Shown one piece after another: positions 20,699 to 33,704 of a stretch of 64,000 nt of DNA. A program made the position numbers and the translations under genes. This DNA comes from Tilletia caries (Eukaryota; Basidiomycota; Exobasidiomycetes; Tilletiales; Tilletiaceae): the NCBI GenBank assembly GCA_032718865.1, contig JALUTQ010000040.1, positions 620,001-684,000 on the forward strand, written 5' to 3'. Position 1 is the stretch's first letter, and every line of letters starts with the position of its first letter. The notes below the pieces were generated by a model. It worked only from the letters and a program-made list of their open reading frames with translations. It was not told the DNA's origin and ran no database searches.

Positions 20699-23600
20699 AT
20701 GGGACCATCTTCGCATGCACCTGTCAACTCCCGCATGCCGAACGCGGCGGAAGAAGACAGCGATGGCTCAGGCAGTTCGGATGAGGGTTTGGAGCCTGCA
20801 GTGAGTGTGCTGTAGCTCGCGTGACTTCTGTTTGCTGGAGCATTATCTCACCATGTGTACCTTTGTGTTTTCAGCGAAACGGATGGTGGGACAAGCACAA
20901 CGACGTGATAGCTCGGCTGCTAAACGGCCAAGACGATCCTCTGCAGGTTCAGTGGCGTGAGGAGCCCTGTCAATACTGCGGTTCACAGTTGTTGCAAAGC
21001 GAACCGTTGTCATTTTGTTGCAACCACGGACGTAACATACGCGAACCCATGCAACCTCTGACCCCCTTCCTTCAAGACATCGAGTTTGAACCGAAAGCCG
21101 GGCCAGGATCGCTACGGCTCAACCAAGCTCTACACTTCTCGGCGCAGACCTACACAGGAGATCGAATTCGGTTCGATCCTGGAGCTCCTGCCGTTGCCAT
21201 CAAGGGCTCCATCCTCCACCGCCTGTTACCCGTCGATCAACGCCTATCGCCGCTCAACATGTTTCTCTACAACAAACAGGACCAACACAACTACAAAGCC
21301 GATGACGTCCCTTCCGAATGGATCGACAGGTTCCGCGCCGATCTGGAGGCACACAATCCTCTTCTCCAGAAGTTCAAGACGATTGCAGAAGTGACTCCAG
21401 ATGCATCTGACGCCGTTCTGGAACTGAAGCAGGATACTCCGGCATCCGAACTCGCCGCCATCATTCACTATGGAGCCGTGGCACGAAAGGATCCACGAGC
21501 AATCTATGTACACAAGAAAACGGAGCAGGGAGCGACCAGAATCAACACGAACAACCCATTCTACGACGCCCTCGCATATCCTGTGCTCTTTCCCCGAGGT
21601 GAACCGCACCATACGTCGAAGAAATGGAACATCCGCAAGATGGCAAGGCTCTGGCTGCTGTCTGAATCGCGCTTCCAACACTTCTGGAAAGTCGCAAACA
21701 TGTTCATGCTCGACGTCGTCTGTCGAATGGAGGAAGCCCGCCTCGCCTTCATCGGACAGAGTCTCGATCTCATTCGCAGGCGGAACGCTGGCATACCTCA
21801 GCAGCACGAAGTCGAGGAGCTCAACAACGACGAAACGGAAGACAATGCAGACAGTCCACGACATCCCGCGTTGCCCTCATCGTTTGTCGGCTCACGAGCG
21901 TACCGAGCAGAACAAGTCTCGGATGCGCTCACTCTCGCGCACCGGTTCGGACGACCGCACGGGATGATTACGGTTACAACGAACCCCAATTGGGCGGAGT
22001 TCGAGCGCGTATTCAGGCACGGCCAAACGGCAACAACAGTTCCCCATGTGACTATTAGAGTCTTTTCCGCCCGTCTGACCAAGCTGCTATCAAGAATGAA
22101 GAGGCACTTTGGGCCTCTCGCATACCACTTGAAAGTGATTGAGTTCCAAAAACGAGGACTCCCACATTCTCACATCATCTTCTGTGTGGGTATCCCTCCT
22201 TTTCATATCCCCCCCCCCCCCAACACCAGCTCTCCAGCTTACGTACAGCCTCCAATTCTAACTTCTGATGAGCAGTCAAAAGAAGAAGTCCCTATCACCG
22301 AAGTGGATAAGGTCGTCTCGGCCGAACTCCCGTCCGTCGAAAATCCAAAGATGAGATCATTAATACAGCAGTTCATGATCCACCCTTCCGACCATATCAT
22401 CAATCGAGACGGGTCCACCAACACCAACTCCAGATGCCAAAAGGATGGCTCTTGCGTCTATGGGTTTCCTCACCCCGTGAACCCTACCACCCATTTTGAT
22501 CCATTCTCGCAACGAATCTAATACAAGCGTCGTACAGAGGACGACGCGATGGTCTCGCAGTACAGTCCCCTTCTCCTTCTGCTCTGGAATGGGCACTGCC
22601 ATATCGACATCGCAGTTTCGCATCACACCTTCGTATACCTCTTCAAGTACGTCGCAAAAGGCCCCGACTACGCACACTACCGCATCATATCCGACGAGGA
22701 CGGGCAAAGTAGCCAGCAGGCTCGGCCGGAAGACATCGGGATCGACTACATCAACGCGCGATATCTGTCTGCCACAGAAGCATGCTGGCGCATTTTTGGA
22801 CTCCCGCTCACACATAAGAGCCCATCGGTCGCAAGACTAGCAATCCATGACAGTCAGGCCAATCGTCCACAGTTCCGCGGTCGGAAAGAGACAGGCTCAG
22901 ACGCGAGTTCCTTGATTCGGTACTTCCTGCGACCCGACCACTTCCGTGACCTCGATTATGTCACCTACTACGAAACTATATCATCCAGAGCTGCAACCAG
23001 AGACGAGCTGAACGACTCCGACCGATTGCCGCCCGAGCACTACCTTGAACGCACAGAACCAGCTCTCAACTTCGAGCAACGTGTCGTCTACAGGCGGAGG
23101 AAGGGATCCAAGGCTGCAAGGATCAAGACGGTCCGGCCATCTGCCGGAGCTCCCTTCTATATCCGTCTCATCCTTCGCCACCGGCCTGTGCGGAGTTAGA
23201 CCGAGCTCAAAACATCACCAGACGGGACCGTCCACTCCACATTTCAGCAGGCGGCAGAGTACGAAGGTCTCATCGAAAACGACGACGAACCAGACCAAGT
23301 CGTTCAAGAAGCGGTCTCCATCCACCGCAGCCCGGCCGACCTGAGATTCCTGTTCGGGATGCTCATCCAGGAAGGTGCTTCCGCCATGCCGATCTGGACA
23401 AGGTTCAAAGACCATTTCAGCCGCGATTACCTACCATACAACTACGAGTTCGATAGCGTTCCACACGCAGCTATCGATCAGGCGCACACGTCTGCGCTGC
23501 GTGACATCGACCACATCCTCAGCACGCTCGGTATGTCCAACACCGCAGTAGGCCTTCCCTCCATACCTTCAAACCGAAACACTGTTGCCGAAGAACAGGC

Positions 23601-25099
23601 CTTCTTCGCCCCGCACCACGGCCGGCTAAGAGCGGCTGCAGCGGAGTCGTACGAGCGGTTTACCGCACAGCAGAAACAGATCTACGATACCATCACGACG
23701 AACATCAGCGAGGGCGCTAATGAGCAATACCACCTAATCCAAGGTCGCGCCGGGAGGGGGAAAACATATCTGCTAAAAGCGATCATCAACACTTTACGAG
23801 GGCATAACCTCCTCCTTACCGTCTGCGGCGCGACGGGACTCTCCGCCTCGGCATTTGAACGCGCTACCACCATACACAAGCGCTTTGCCATCCCAGTGCT
23901 GGAGGATGAAGAACAACAGCGAGAAACGGTGTTGCGTTCAACCATGAAGCTGAACTCCCCTCAGGCGCAGTACCTCCGACAGTCGCCCGCCATCATCATC
24001 GACGAAATTTGGGCTGTTTCACGGTCAGTGCTAGAGGCGGTGAACCATCTCCTCCAAGAGATCAGCGACAACGACCAGCCATTCGGAGGAAAAGCAATCA
24101 TCGGCGTAGGGGACCCGCGTCAGACCGCCCCTGTTACCAAAGAGAACACCATCCAAGCGACCACGGAAAACTCCATCCTCACATCGGAGCTGTTTCCACA
24201 CTTCACCATCCATGAGCTCATGGAGTCTCAGAGACAGGCCGATGATCTTGATTTCTCCTCCTGGATTGACAACGTTGGAGACGACATAACCTGCTCGCCA
24301 GTACACCTTGACGACATGTTCACGGCCGTCCAAACGCTCGAAGATACGTGCACATTCCTCTTCCCCCCCGACGTCTTAAGCAACCCAGACGAGGCATCGA
24401 AACGAGCGTTCCTAAGCCCAATCAACCGCAGCGTGGAAGAGATCAACGGTTACGTGCTGGAAAGAGTACCGTCGGAGCTACGTGAGTGGATGTTTTTTCA
24501 CCTCCAGTGAGCTGCAAGACTCAAACATCACACCTTTCCTCGCAGACGTCAAGGATGCTCGGGACACGATCAAGGACGCGGAAGCAGCATCCGAGCTCGA
24601 TATTCAAACCGCAATCGAAGTTCTGGCAGACATTCCACACGCCGGAGTGCCTGCACGTCGACTTCAGCTCAAGGTGGGCCAGCTATGCTCGCTGATTCGA
24701 AATCTGAACGTACAAGAAGGTCTGATAAAACACGCACGTGTTGCCATCACACGGGTCAACGTACGCTCAATCTCGATTCGACTGCTCTCCACTGGCAAGG
24801 CGTTCACTCTGCCACGAGTGACGTTCATCTTCTCCCCGCGCACTTCGGCTTTCCGCATCACCAGGAAACAGTCTCCGCTGCGCCCCGCATACGCCTGCAC
24901 ATTCCACGGCGCCCAGGGGCTCACACTAGACCGATCTGTAATTGATTGCACCACACCGGTATTTACACACGGTCAAAGATATGCCGCCGTCTCACGCACA
25001 CGAAACCGTGCACACACAAGCATCTTTACCCCCTTGAACATAAGCAGCGTAGTAAATAATATTGTTTACGCAGCTTTCATCTGCTTGCGAATCTCCTAG
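20699..25099 (+). pseudogene. Helitron Rep-helicase, broken
   Basis: The rolling-circle transposase of Helitrons. Exon 1 ends at 20800 (GLEPA) and exon 2 starts at 20875 (RNGWWDKHND) in phase 0. Seen: a zinc-binding CQYCG...FCCNHG block; Rep motif RGLPHSHIIF (HUH-type His pair); YLFKYVAKG (catalytic Tyr region); Pif1-like helicase with Walker A GRAGRGKTYLL, Walker B IIIDEIWAVS, GVGDPRQTAPV, HGAQGLTLDRS and YAAVSRTRNRAH. Defects: an in-frame TAA at 22519, an in-frame TAG at 23197, and a frame change at the T run near 24490. The reading frame is the same on both sides of each stop, so these are point mutations, not introns. The start is uncertain; an earlier exon from 20310 (MASQPS...) is possible. 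Confidence 0.88.
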
Positions 25100-25359
25100 A
25101 CACTCCACCACACCGACGTTTTCCCGCGGCCCCGCCTACAAACACCCCCTCACAAACCATAGAACCTCTTTCCTCCCCTCTTTCCCCTCAATCACACACA
25201 TAACATCAAGCTCAAGCATCTTCCGCATCATCCCTATAAAAGATCAGCGCCTCTAGCAGTCTAACACCCTTCTACAACCGAAACCTTTTCCCCTTCCTCA
25301 CATCCAACCTTCACCGAACAAATCAAACAACCTCCATACTCTTCACAAGTCACAACACA

Positions 25360-26304
25360 ATGGACAACCTATACGCATGCACAATCACAGGGCAAGTCCA
25401 GCTCACCACCAACCAACTGTCTCCCAAGAAATACTATGCCCTCGAACTCATGGTAAGCCTCCCACACTTCACTGACGTGACCCACAGGCGCCACAGCTAA
25501 CCAATCATGATTTTCCCTCACTTCACGATAGTTTCCTCTTATGGCGAACCTTGAAAACGATATCATTGCCAATGCCACCGCGTACAATATACAAGAGATT
25601 CAGGCACCCTGCATCGTTGCTCTATCAGGTTCGTAGTTCACCCATATCCACAGACAGTAGCAGACAAGAGATCGAACATACCACACTAACGCTTGGCCCC
25701 CTCCGACTTGAGTCCACACTCTCCACAGGTGCATGGCACGGCTACAAGGAACCCCGCATTACAGCACATTCCGTCGAACTGATATACAATAAAGACGACG
25801 TTCCTGAACGCTACGAGCCTCGCCCACCCACCGTCTCCGGCATTGGAAAGGTCCTCCTCCTCGACGAAAAAAACAAGTGCGTCAAAATTGAGACCGCTTC
25901 TTGGGACCGATCGGTGAGTATCAATCCGAACCATTCGGACACAGAAACCCGCCTCTCCTCACCACTCGAATCTGTTCCCACCGCAGGAAGCAACAAAGAA
26001 GACCTTCCAACTCATGGGCTACTACGAGCCAGAAGTACGATACAAAAACGTAGCGAAGGCGATCCCAAACGCCTACATCTATTTCAGCGGCCGGCTACGA
26101 AGTCAAGAACCAACGACTTCATACTTCGCAATCGTCCTCGACGACACCACATGGGCAAGCCCATCGAGCACCCAGACAATCGCGGCCGCCGCCTCCAGCC
26201 CGACCACACCATCAAAGAAACCGAGACTTGGCGGGAAGCGAAGCGGATCGGAGGCGAACAACCCAGCTTCCACATCGTCCACCGCGTCCTCATCCAAATC
26301 ATGA
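25360..26304 (+). CDS. Helitron-associated accessory protein, possibly ssDNA-binding
   Basis: Four exons (25360-25452, 25532-25628, 25729-25913, 25987-26304) total 693 nt and close in frame: 230 residues with no disruption. It starts MDNLYACTITGQVQL and contains APCIVALSGAWHGYKEPR, GIGKVLLLDEKNKCVKIE, NAYIYFSGRLRSQEP and a basic, Ser-rich tail (SKKPRLGGKRSG) that could be a nuclear localisation signal. I do not recognise a named family. The repeated beta-rich stretches and the position just behind the Rep-helicase, inside the probable Helitron 3' end, suggest an OB-fold, RPA-like single-strand binder as carried by some Helitrons; this is inference. It is striking that it is intact beside a broken helicase. 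A TATA-like CTATAAAA lies near 25230. Confidence 0.7.
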
Positions 26305-26453
26305 GACAATCACACAAACGAACCGAACACAATCACAGACAATGAACCAAAACAATTCCTGAACCGTATATAAACCACAATGTAGCATCCTTCTCGCACC
26401 TTTTCAAAATTCAATCTGTAAAATTTTGAACTCGAAGAAACACAAACCGGCAC

Positions 26454-26473
26454 CGCGCGCAGCGCGTTTCTAA
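26454..26473 (+). other. candidate Helitron 3' terminus
   Basis: A GC hairpin CGCGCGCAGCGCG is followed by TTTCTAA. Helitrons end in a short hairpin then CTRR-3', inserted before T. Here the spacing is only three bases and the next base is C, so the assignment is tentative. The matching 5' TC end was not located. Confidence 0.35.
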
Positions 26474-27419
26474 CTTGTTACAAGAGTTAAAGTCCCTACA
26501 TTAACTATATTCCGTCTGCAGCAAAGGACCGTGCCGTGCATGAGTAACAAAATCACCACAGCACTACAAACCAAAAGCGGACCGTGCGTGACCGGATGAC
26601 CATGACCGTGACCGTGATTGTGACCGTCAACGAGACCCTTGCTGTGTATGTCGTCTGCGCCTGCTGTCAAAAGTGTCGTGAGCGCCCGCGTTCGACAACC
26701 AGCCATGAGCGGATCGAGGATGCAGGAGCATGTGAGGCGGACAGAAAGCAGCGGAGCAAGGGGCCAAGGGCCAAGGACATGATGGTGGTTAGGTTCTACG
26801 ATTCTCTCTTCCCTTCATTCGTGTGTTGTCTCACGCTCATAGGGGTAGTCTGGTCACACCAGACCGTCGCACGCACGTGATGACAGGACAGGATCCCGTG
26901 GAGACGGTCTGGACGCACTCGACCCAGTTTTGGCTGGAAGTCCCAATTACAACCGACCCAACTTGTCACCACATACGATTTTTTTCTCTTTGTAAGGCCC
27001 GATCATGATAACCAGATCCGGACACTACAAGTCTCCAACCAGTGATCGCAGTACGCTCCTCGCCACCACTCACCAGGCTCAGCAGCCTGCTGGATGCCAT
27101 CCGTCGTCACTCTCGGCTCTCTCGGACTCTCGCCCAGCTGTGACTTGTGAGTAGGCCGTAGGGGACGTGCTGCGCTTGTCATTATGCCCAGCTGATCCTT
27201 TGCCTCATGCTTTGACTCCCATCGTACAGAACAGCGGCCTCCGACGCAACTGTCGCGAGACTGGACGCCTTCCTCGGCACAGCAACTGTCGCGCTCTCCC
27301 GCCTATGTCTCTGCCCTCTGGACGGCCAGTGAGTTCTTTGTCGCCTTATGCTTGCATCATTGAATGCCAAAGCACACCGTACTGAGCCACGCATGATCTA
27401 CAGCTCTCATCACACAGCT

Positions 27420-30400
27420 ATGCCCGGGACACCTCAATCATCAAGCGGAACGTCTCGGACGCCTTTGGCCGCCATAGTCAGCGTTCCACAGCAAGCAGCA
27501 TCCATACCTCAAGCCGCCACTGCCGCTGTGGTTGCCCTTGCGCTCGCACTCGACGTCGATGAAGAAGATGGTTCGTCTCGGGGCTCAAAGGTCAGTATCT
27601 CGGTGTCATGCTGGGTCATCCCACGCCTCAAACCACATGCAGCTGACCGACATCATTTCCTTCTCTTTGTGTGCCAGAGACCTCGTTTAGACTCGTACGA
27701 TCTTCCCCACGGACCAAGCAGTGCGCTACGCGGTTCGGATCAGGTGGAGAATGTGTGAGTAGATGGGACTGGTGCAACGCGGACGCGCTCCTATCTACGT
27801 TGCGTACACAGACGCCCCGCGCATGTTGAATGTTGATCACTGATAAGTGACACTCCTACACATTGTTCTACAGTTCCCCTTCCTTGAACAATGATCAGAT
27901 TGGCGCAGATGCTTTGTGTGCGCTCGCGCAGAGCCTCTCTGCCCATGAACCACGCCCCTCTGCCGCACCTCGCCCGCCATCTGCAGTGACCGAGCTCCCT
28001 CACGCTCGGCACGGACCCGACTCAGCACCAGAAGCAGCAGCAGCGCCGACGACGGCGACGGTGATGGGTGCAGAGTCAGTTCAAGCGTCCGGAAGTTCGG
28101 CGGCGCTGCCGGAAGAAAGCACCAATAGCATGAAACGCAAACGTGAGCTATCCCTTCACCCCTCCCTAGTCGTCGTGTGATTTTTGTGAATGAACCTCCT
28201 TCAATCTTTACACTTTCTGATACACACAGGATCGGAGCGTAGCATACATGTATCTCGATCATCCGCAAGCCAGTTGCCTCCGCTACACGTCCTCACCGCG
28301 GCAGTGCGCGCTGCCATGCACAACATGAATTTTTATACCGAAGCCATGGCAGGTCGAGACCGTGTACCGCATCATCGCTGGGATGGACGGCGTTGTTGCC
28401 GCCGGGACGGGCTCAGGCAAGAGCATGATCTGGTACTACATACCACTCATACTGCCAAAGGCCAAAATTCTCGTCATGACCGCACTAAAAGAGATCGAGA
28501 AACAGCAGGTAGGCATGGTCGATGGTAGTGAATCGTCTGCTCTCAGCCTGTCACCATGCTAGGCTCTGATTTTTCTGGACATCAACAGGTCGAGTTGCTG
28601 CGCGCAGCTGGTATATCGGCAGTCGCACTTAACGCCGACACTTTGAACACAGAGGTCAGTGTGCTGAATGAGTGTCTATGAACTGAATTTCTTGGGCTAG
28701 GATGATCTGGGCACTGACAAATATGGATGTATGCACTTTACATTTTACAGTCTTGTCGTCGGGCGCACAAGCAAGACAAAAAGGGAAAGGGAAAAGCATC
28801 CAGTCCTTTACACCTGGTCGAGAACGGAACCGCCCAAGTCGTCTTTGCCTCTCCGGAGATGCTGTTCAACAACAGCAGAGTCAGTACAGCTGTGACCGGG
28901 AGCAGATGGGCCGAAGACCTCTGCGCCATCGTGGTTGACGAGGCGCATGTCGTGTATGATTGGGGCATAGTCAGGTCCAATTCCAACAAGGCTCCATTTC
29001 GGCCAGAGTTCGGCAAGCTGGCTGTGCTCCGGGCCAAGTTCAACTCGAATGTTCCGCTCCTCGCGATGTCGGCAACTCTGAATGGCCCATCCCTACCCGC
29101 TATCTGTACAGCCCTACAGTTCGGCCGACTGCCATTCTTCGCACTGGATGTTGGGAAGGAACGAGACGGGTGCGCGTACGATATCCAGGCGTTCCAGCAT
29201 CCGATCTCGTCGTTCCTCGACCTCGTCGAAGTTATCCAACCAAGGCAAGGGACGGGCCAGTTGCCGAAAACGATCATATACGTCAATTCCAGGGATAAGG
29301 CGGTGTCGATTCTGGAGGTTCTTCAGCAACATCTCCCTCCCGAACTTCGAAACAGCATCGCGACGTTCACGGCCGCCGACACGACAAGCCAGAAGCGATG
29401 GACGATGAATGGTCTGTTAGCCGGCACGATACGGGTCGTCATTGCGACGGAGGCTCTTGGCATGGGAATCGATCTACCGGACGTGGACATGGTCATTCAG
29501 TGGGAGCTTCCCAAAGACTTCAGAGCCTTGGTTCAACACTTTGGACGGGGTGCTCGAGGTCCGCAATCGCGTGCGGCGGCTCTCTTGCTATGTCCAACCT
29601 GGGTGATTCAATGCAGGGACGCATTCAAGGCTGGCCAAGGTCGAGAAGCATCACAGGCTCCAGCGCCAGCGCCTACTTCAAGTCTTTCTACGCGGTTGCA
29701 GCAGCAGTGGTCGAACCTCGAGGAGCATCTGAAAGCATGGCTTTTGACGCCCGGTTGCTTGCGTTCCGCCGTCGGTCGCCTCACTCGATTGGACTTTGCG
29801 CCGGTCATGCAGACTGTCGAGCCGTTCAGGACGGCACATCCTGCAATCTCCTCACTTGCAATTGGCACGGGACCGGTCTCGGATACCCAGTCCTGCTTCT
29901 ACTGGCGCAACACTTTGGCACAAGAGACACACGCCGAGGCCGACAGAGCCAATCCTACTTGTTGCTCTCAGTGCACGGAGGGCAACTCTGTGCAACGAGC
30001 TCCAGTGGAGCCCAGCGGCATCAGGGCGGCAGCGCGTCTCACTGTTCCTCCCGCTCATGTCGATACCGTCGAGCTCTGTCGCGATCTGGGTCGTGAGGTA
30101 TGGAAGTGGAGACAACAGATCTTCAAAAGCCGATCAGGTGTGGAAGATTGGCAAACGGCCCGGTCTGTGATGCCAGACGAAACGCTGGGTGGTCTCATCG
30201 ACAGAGCACCTCGCCTACTCGCGCGCGCTGTCCACAACGACGTTATTGACGAACACTATACTCGCAGTCTTCTGGGTGATTCCTCCGGCATGTCAGCGAA
30301 CCACATCTCCGAATTGCAGCCCATTCTTGAAGTATGGGCCCATGCCAGTCTCACGCTGCCCATTGCTACTCGACTGACTCGGAATGGCTGGGTATCCAAA

Positions 30401-30460
30401 GGCCAGTCCTCTGACGTCCACAATGATGACGATGCTCTCACGGCAGCGATACTAATTTGA
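27420..30460 (+). pseudogene. RecQ-like SF2 helicase (copy 1)
   Basis: ATP-dependent DNA helicase core. Exons (junctions read by phase): 27420-27597 region starting MPGTPQSSS, a second (RPRLDSYDL...VENV), a third ending KRKR, then the helicase exons. Motifs: I AAGTGSGKS, II VVDEAHVVYDWG (DEAH), III AMSATL, IV KTIIYVNSRDKA, V VVIATEALGMGIDLPDVDMV, VI QHFGRGARG. The C-terminal region has no clear RQC or HRDC domain. One break: just before PKPWQVETVYRI a run of five T (about 28332) puts the frame out by one; four T would restore it. The gene ends 69 bp from the stop of the convergent DUF6589-like gene. An SF2 helicase without RecQ accessory domains, inside a TIR element, suggests a role in transposition or replication of the element (inference). 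Confidence 0.85.
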
Positions 30461-30529
30461 AACTCAGTGGTGACTGGTGAGTAGTACATTGATCATTCTT
30501 CTTCTTGTGTACGCGCCAATAATTTATCC

Positions 30530-33500
30530 TCATTCCTCATCTGCCATTAGTTCCTCTTCAGCCAGGGCCCACTCCAGCTCCTCCTCTTCCTCCCTTCGCA
30601 GCCACGCTTGATGCCTGTGATCTCGCTCCGACGATTGTATGTCACCGTCGCTGAAAACATCCGGATCATCTTCCATATCGTCTAGTGAGTCCATCTCGAC
30701 GTCTTTGCTGGGGTCGAACGATGTCTCGTTCTGATGATCGTTGTCGTCGTCCGAGCTCGGCAAGCCATCGAGCCTGTCCCACGCTTTCCGCACCTTGGTC
30801 CACCGACGTAAGCCCCTCGCCCGCAAATACAACAAACCCCGTTCGAGAGCATCGTCGCCGCACTTCGCCGAAACCAAGTCTGCGAGCAGATCTATTCCAC
30901 TCGGCACTCCGGCAGCGTTTTTCCTTTGGCCGTTGGGCTGCTCGCTGAGCCAGTGTCGCATCTGAAAGTCTACCCTGCCGTGCGTCAAACAGTCGATCTT
31001 GTTGTGCCAAATTCGAAATCCGCTCGATGTCTTTGACAAATTTGCTCTCTCTCTCCAGATTTCGGCCGTTCTCGTCGAACAGGTACGCATGTGCGCCGTG
31101 TAGCGACCTGGAGATCTCGCATACTGCGGAGAACGAGTCTCGCAACCGCGCAACAACTGTTGCTGCTCCGTGCGTAGTATCGGTGCGCTGAGAGATTGGG
31201 ATCCGTGAGTCAGCCCAGATACTGAGAAGCAGAGTGTATACACAGCGTGTAGCTTTGCCACTGACCTGTAGTTCCTTGTTCAGATGTTCTTGATAAAGAT
31301 CTGCCCCGATGAAGCTTTCACGTGCTCCAAAGCGGTTGATGAGCCGAGCCGCAGCCAGCGTCCGCCATGTATCAGCAGGAAGCACCTTATGGGCCCAAAT
31401 GTCGTCAAGGCATGCCTGTGAGTACTGATGCTTCCCGACGCCGGCGAACGCGATGGCCAGAAACTTCTGCGCGGCTAACATTCTTCCAACGTCCCCTTTG
31501 CGACAGGCGTCGTCCCACTCCAGCGCCAAGAGGGTATCCCGAAGAAATCGACGTGCGTTCAGGCCGACCTCATCCTGACAGGCTTCGAGAGCTTGTACCG
31601 AGGAATCGCTGAACACCGTCTCCCACACACCGTCAACCAGTTCGCGGATCGCTTCAACGCTCGTGGGGGTCCATTTCGCCAGATCCTTTTTGTTTGGCCA
31701 GTTGTGTCCTACCGGCAAACCGCAATCCCAAGACAACAATGGCAAAGAGTAAGTCCTCACACTTCAGGATTTCAGAGGCCTGGTCCTTGGCGATGATCCA
31801 GGCGACTCACCGGAAAAGGTAACGAATCCACCCGCTGAATGTGTGCTTGATCAAATTCCAGGCTTCATTGTAAAGTGGCTCTTCCTCTCGCAACGCAGAT
31901 TTTCCGCGGCGTAGCGCATCACGAAGACGCTCGAGGCTGGCGGCATATCCTACTTTATTTGTTGCGAAGTGGATCTTGAAGATCGCCCAAACCCAATTCA
32001 AGTGCAAATGCCAGGGAGCTGAGGAAGAACGGACAAAGTTGTATTTGTCTTCCGCTTTGACATGCTGCCGACGTGCCTTCAACCCTGCTTCAACATTCCT
32101 GTGAGTTTTCAGGTCTCCGACAACGAGCAAGACGTTTCCCTCTGGCAATACGCTGGTCCGGAGCAGCTCCCACTTTGTTGCTTCAGGCGCAGGATTGATC
32201 GGCCTGGGAAGAGGGTACGTTGGTCGGGACTTCTACCTCGTCGTATATGCGCAAAGTGATTGAGCTGTCCTCGAGCACGGCCAGATTACCGTCTATGCTC
32301 CCTTCGTTTGCCTCGATCAAAGGAAGAGGAGCAAGCTGCCATTGAGCTGCTTCGATTTCGTCCAGACGATGCGCGTTTTTGACAGGCTTCCTTATATTCC
32401 CGCAGAAGTTGAATTGTACGCTGTGTATGCTTGTTTTTGAACGTCGATAGATGCCTTCTTGACATCCAAAAGCTCTCGTGCCAGGAAGTACTGCCCAGCG
32501 CTTCGAAGAAAGGCACTTTTGCCCATGAATTCGTCCTCGTCCAAACTGCGCGGGGCGTCAAGGGCGGAAAGGATGGTAGTGGAAAGTGCCGCAGAAGAAA
32601 AAGACTTTGGAAGCTGGACATACGTGCGACTTGTTAAATTGACCATTCGAGTGTTCGAAGTGACTTGGTTTGATCGCTCTTGCACGTATATGTCTACATT
32701 GTCGTAGAGAAGAACGTGAACGGCGTCGACATCCTTCATCAGGGACTGAGCTTTCGCAAGTGCCAGTTTATTGAAGTGCACCAAATGACGCGAGCTGGTG
32801 TCCCGACTGGTAGCGACTCCAAGGCGATTGAGCATTGTTTGTATGCTTTTTCGGCGCATGCTTGAGCCTGAGGATGAGACCGAACACAGTCTGGAATCGA
32901 TTCATACGCTCGCTCCTCAGGTTCAACGCGATCGAAAGGCAAACAACGACGGCCTGTACGTTGAAGAACAAAGGTTTATGAGCTATGTGACATAGCTGCA
33001 TACACCACTCAGTCACTCACATTATCTGATTTCAGTGACCATGTAGCACCCTCCTCCGTACTGATTTCGCTCCGCTGTGGACCATACGCGGATGCATCGC
33101 CAACGCCGCAAAGACATTCCATGATGCGGACTGTGACAGGTAGATGTTGTTCCATTAGGGTGCGCAGATAAAGGAGTTGATCTGTTTCTGGAGCACTGGC
33201 ATCTCCTAAGAAGTCGGAAGCTCGGAATCCTGGCTCGTGGGACGCCTGATCTTTTTCAACAGTGATCCTTTCGAGCAATATATCGGCCAAACCCTTGCCG
33301 TATGTGATCGCCGCCTCGTCCTCAGTGCTGAATACCGCTCTGCTCAATAGACGAGCGCATCGTAGAGGACCGTATTGCCGGCCGGGTCTGTAGAGAAGCC
33401 AGTTGGAGCGCTGGCGCTGGAGACTGACGTCCGAACTTGTGAAAAACTCGTCCAGAAAGTCGGAAAGCGAGAGTCCCACATCTGCCATGGTATCATGGAC

Positions 33501-33704
33501 GGCCAGAACCCTCTGAAGGCGCGACATGCGGGCCCTTCTGTTGACCAAATGTAAAGGTGATGTTAGTCGATTGGATCATGGACCAAACTGCACTTGCAAC
33601 CCTCCTCCGTGTGACCAATACTGCTGGCGGCAGACGGGCAAGACAAACTTGGCTGTAAAGGATGTGCGCCATACTCACGGGGGATGATCTTCTTGCGTCG
33701 TCAT
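30530..33704 (-). pseudogene. DUF6589-like protein (copy 1), candidate transposase
   Basis: Starts ATG at 33704 (MTTQEDHPP), exon 1 to 33679, exon 2 33537-33021, then further exons. Seen: SLSDFLDEFF, GPLRCARLL, ITYGKGLADILLER, NRFQTVFGL, LNRLGVATSRDT, VLLYDNVDIYVQER, VNLTSRTYVQLP, NEGSIDGNLAVL, LLVVGDLKTHRNVE, PWHLHLNWVWAIFKIHF, and a strongly acidic C-terminus ending MADEE. The YDN block, the GD-L-T block and the W-L-LNW-IF block fit the basidiomycete DUF6589 family as I know it. Frame changes near 32870 and 32400 break this copy. Conserved Asp residues in YDN and GDL, shared with copy 2, could belong to an RNase H-like DDE site; that is my inference. Starts 169 bp inside the right end of the element. 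Confidence 0.65.
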
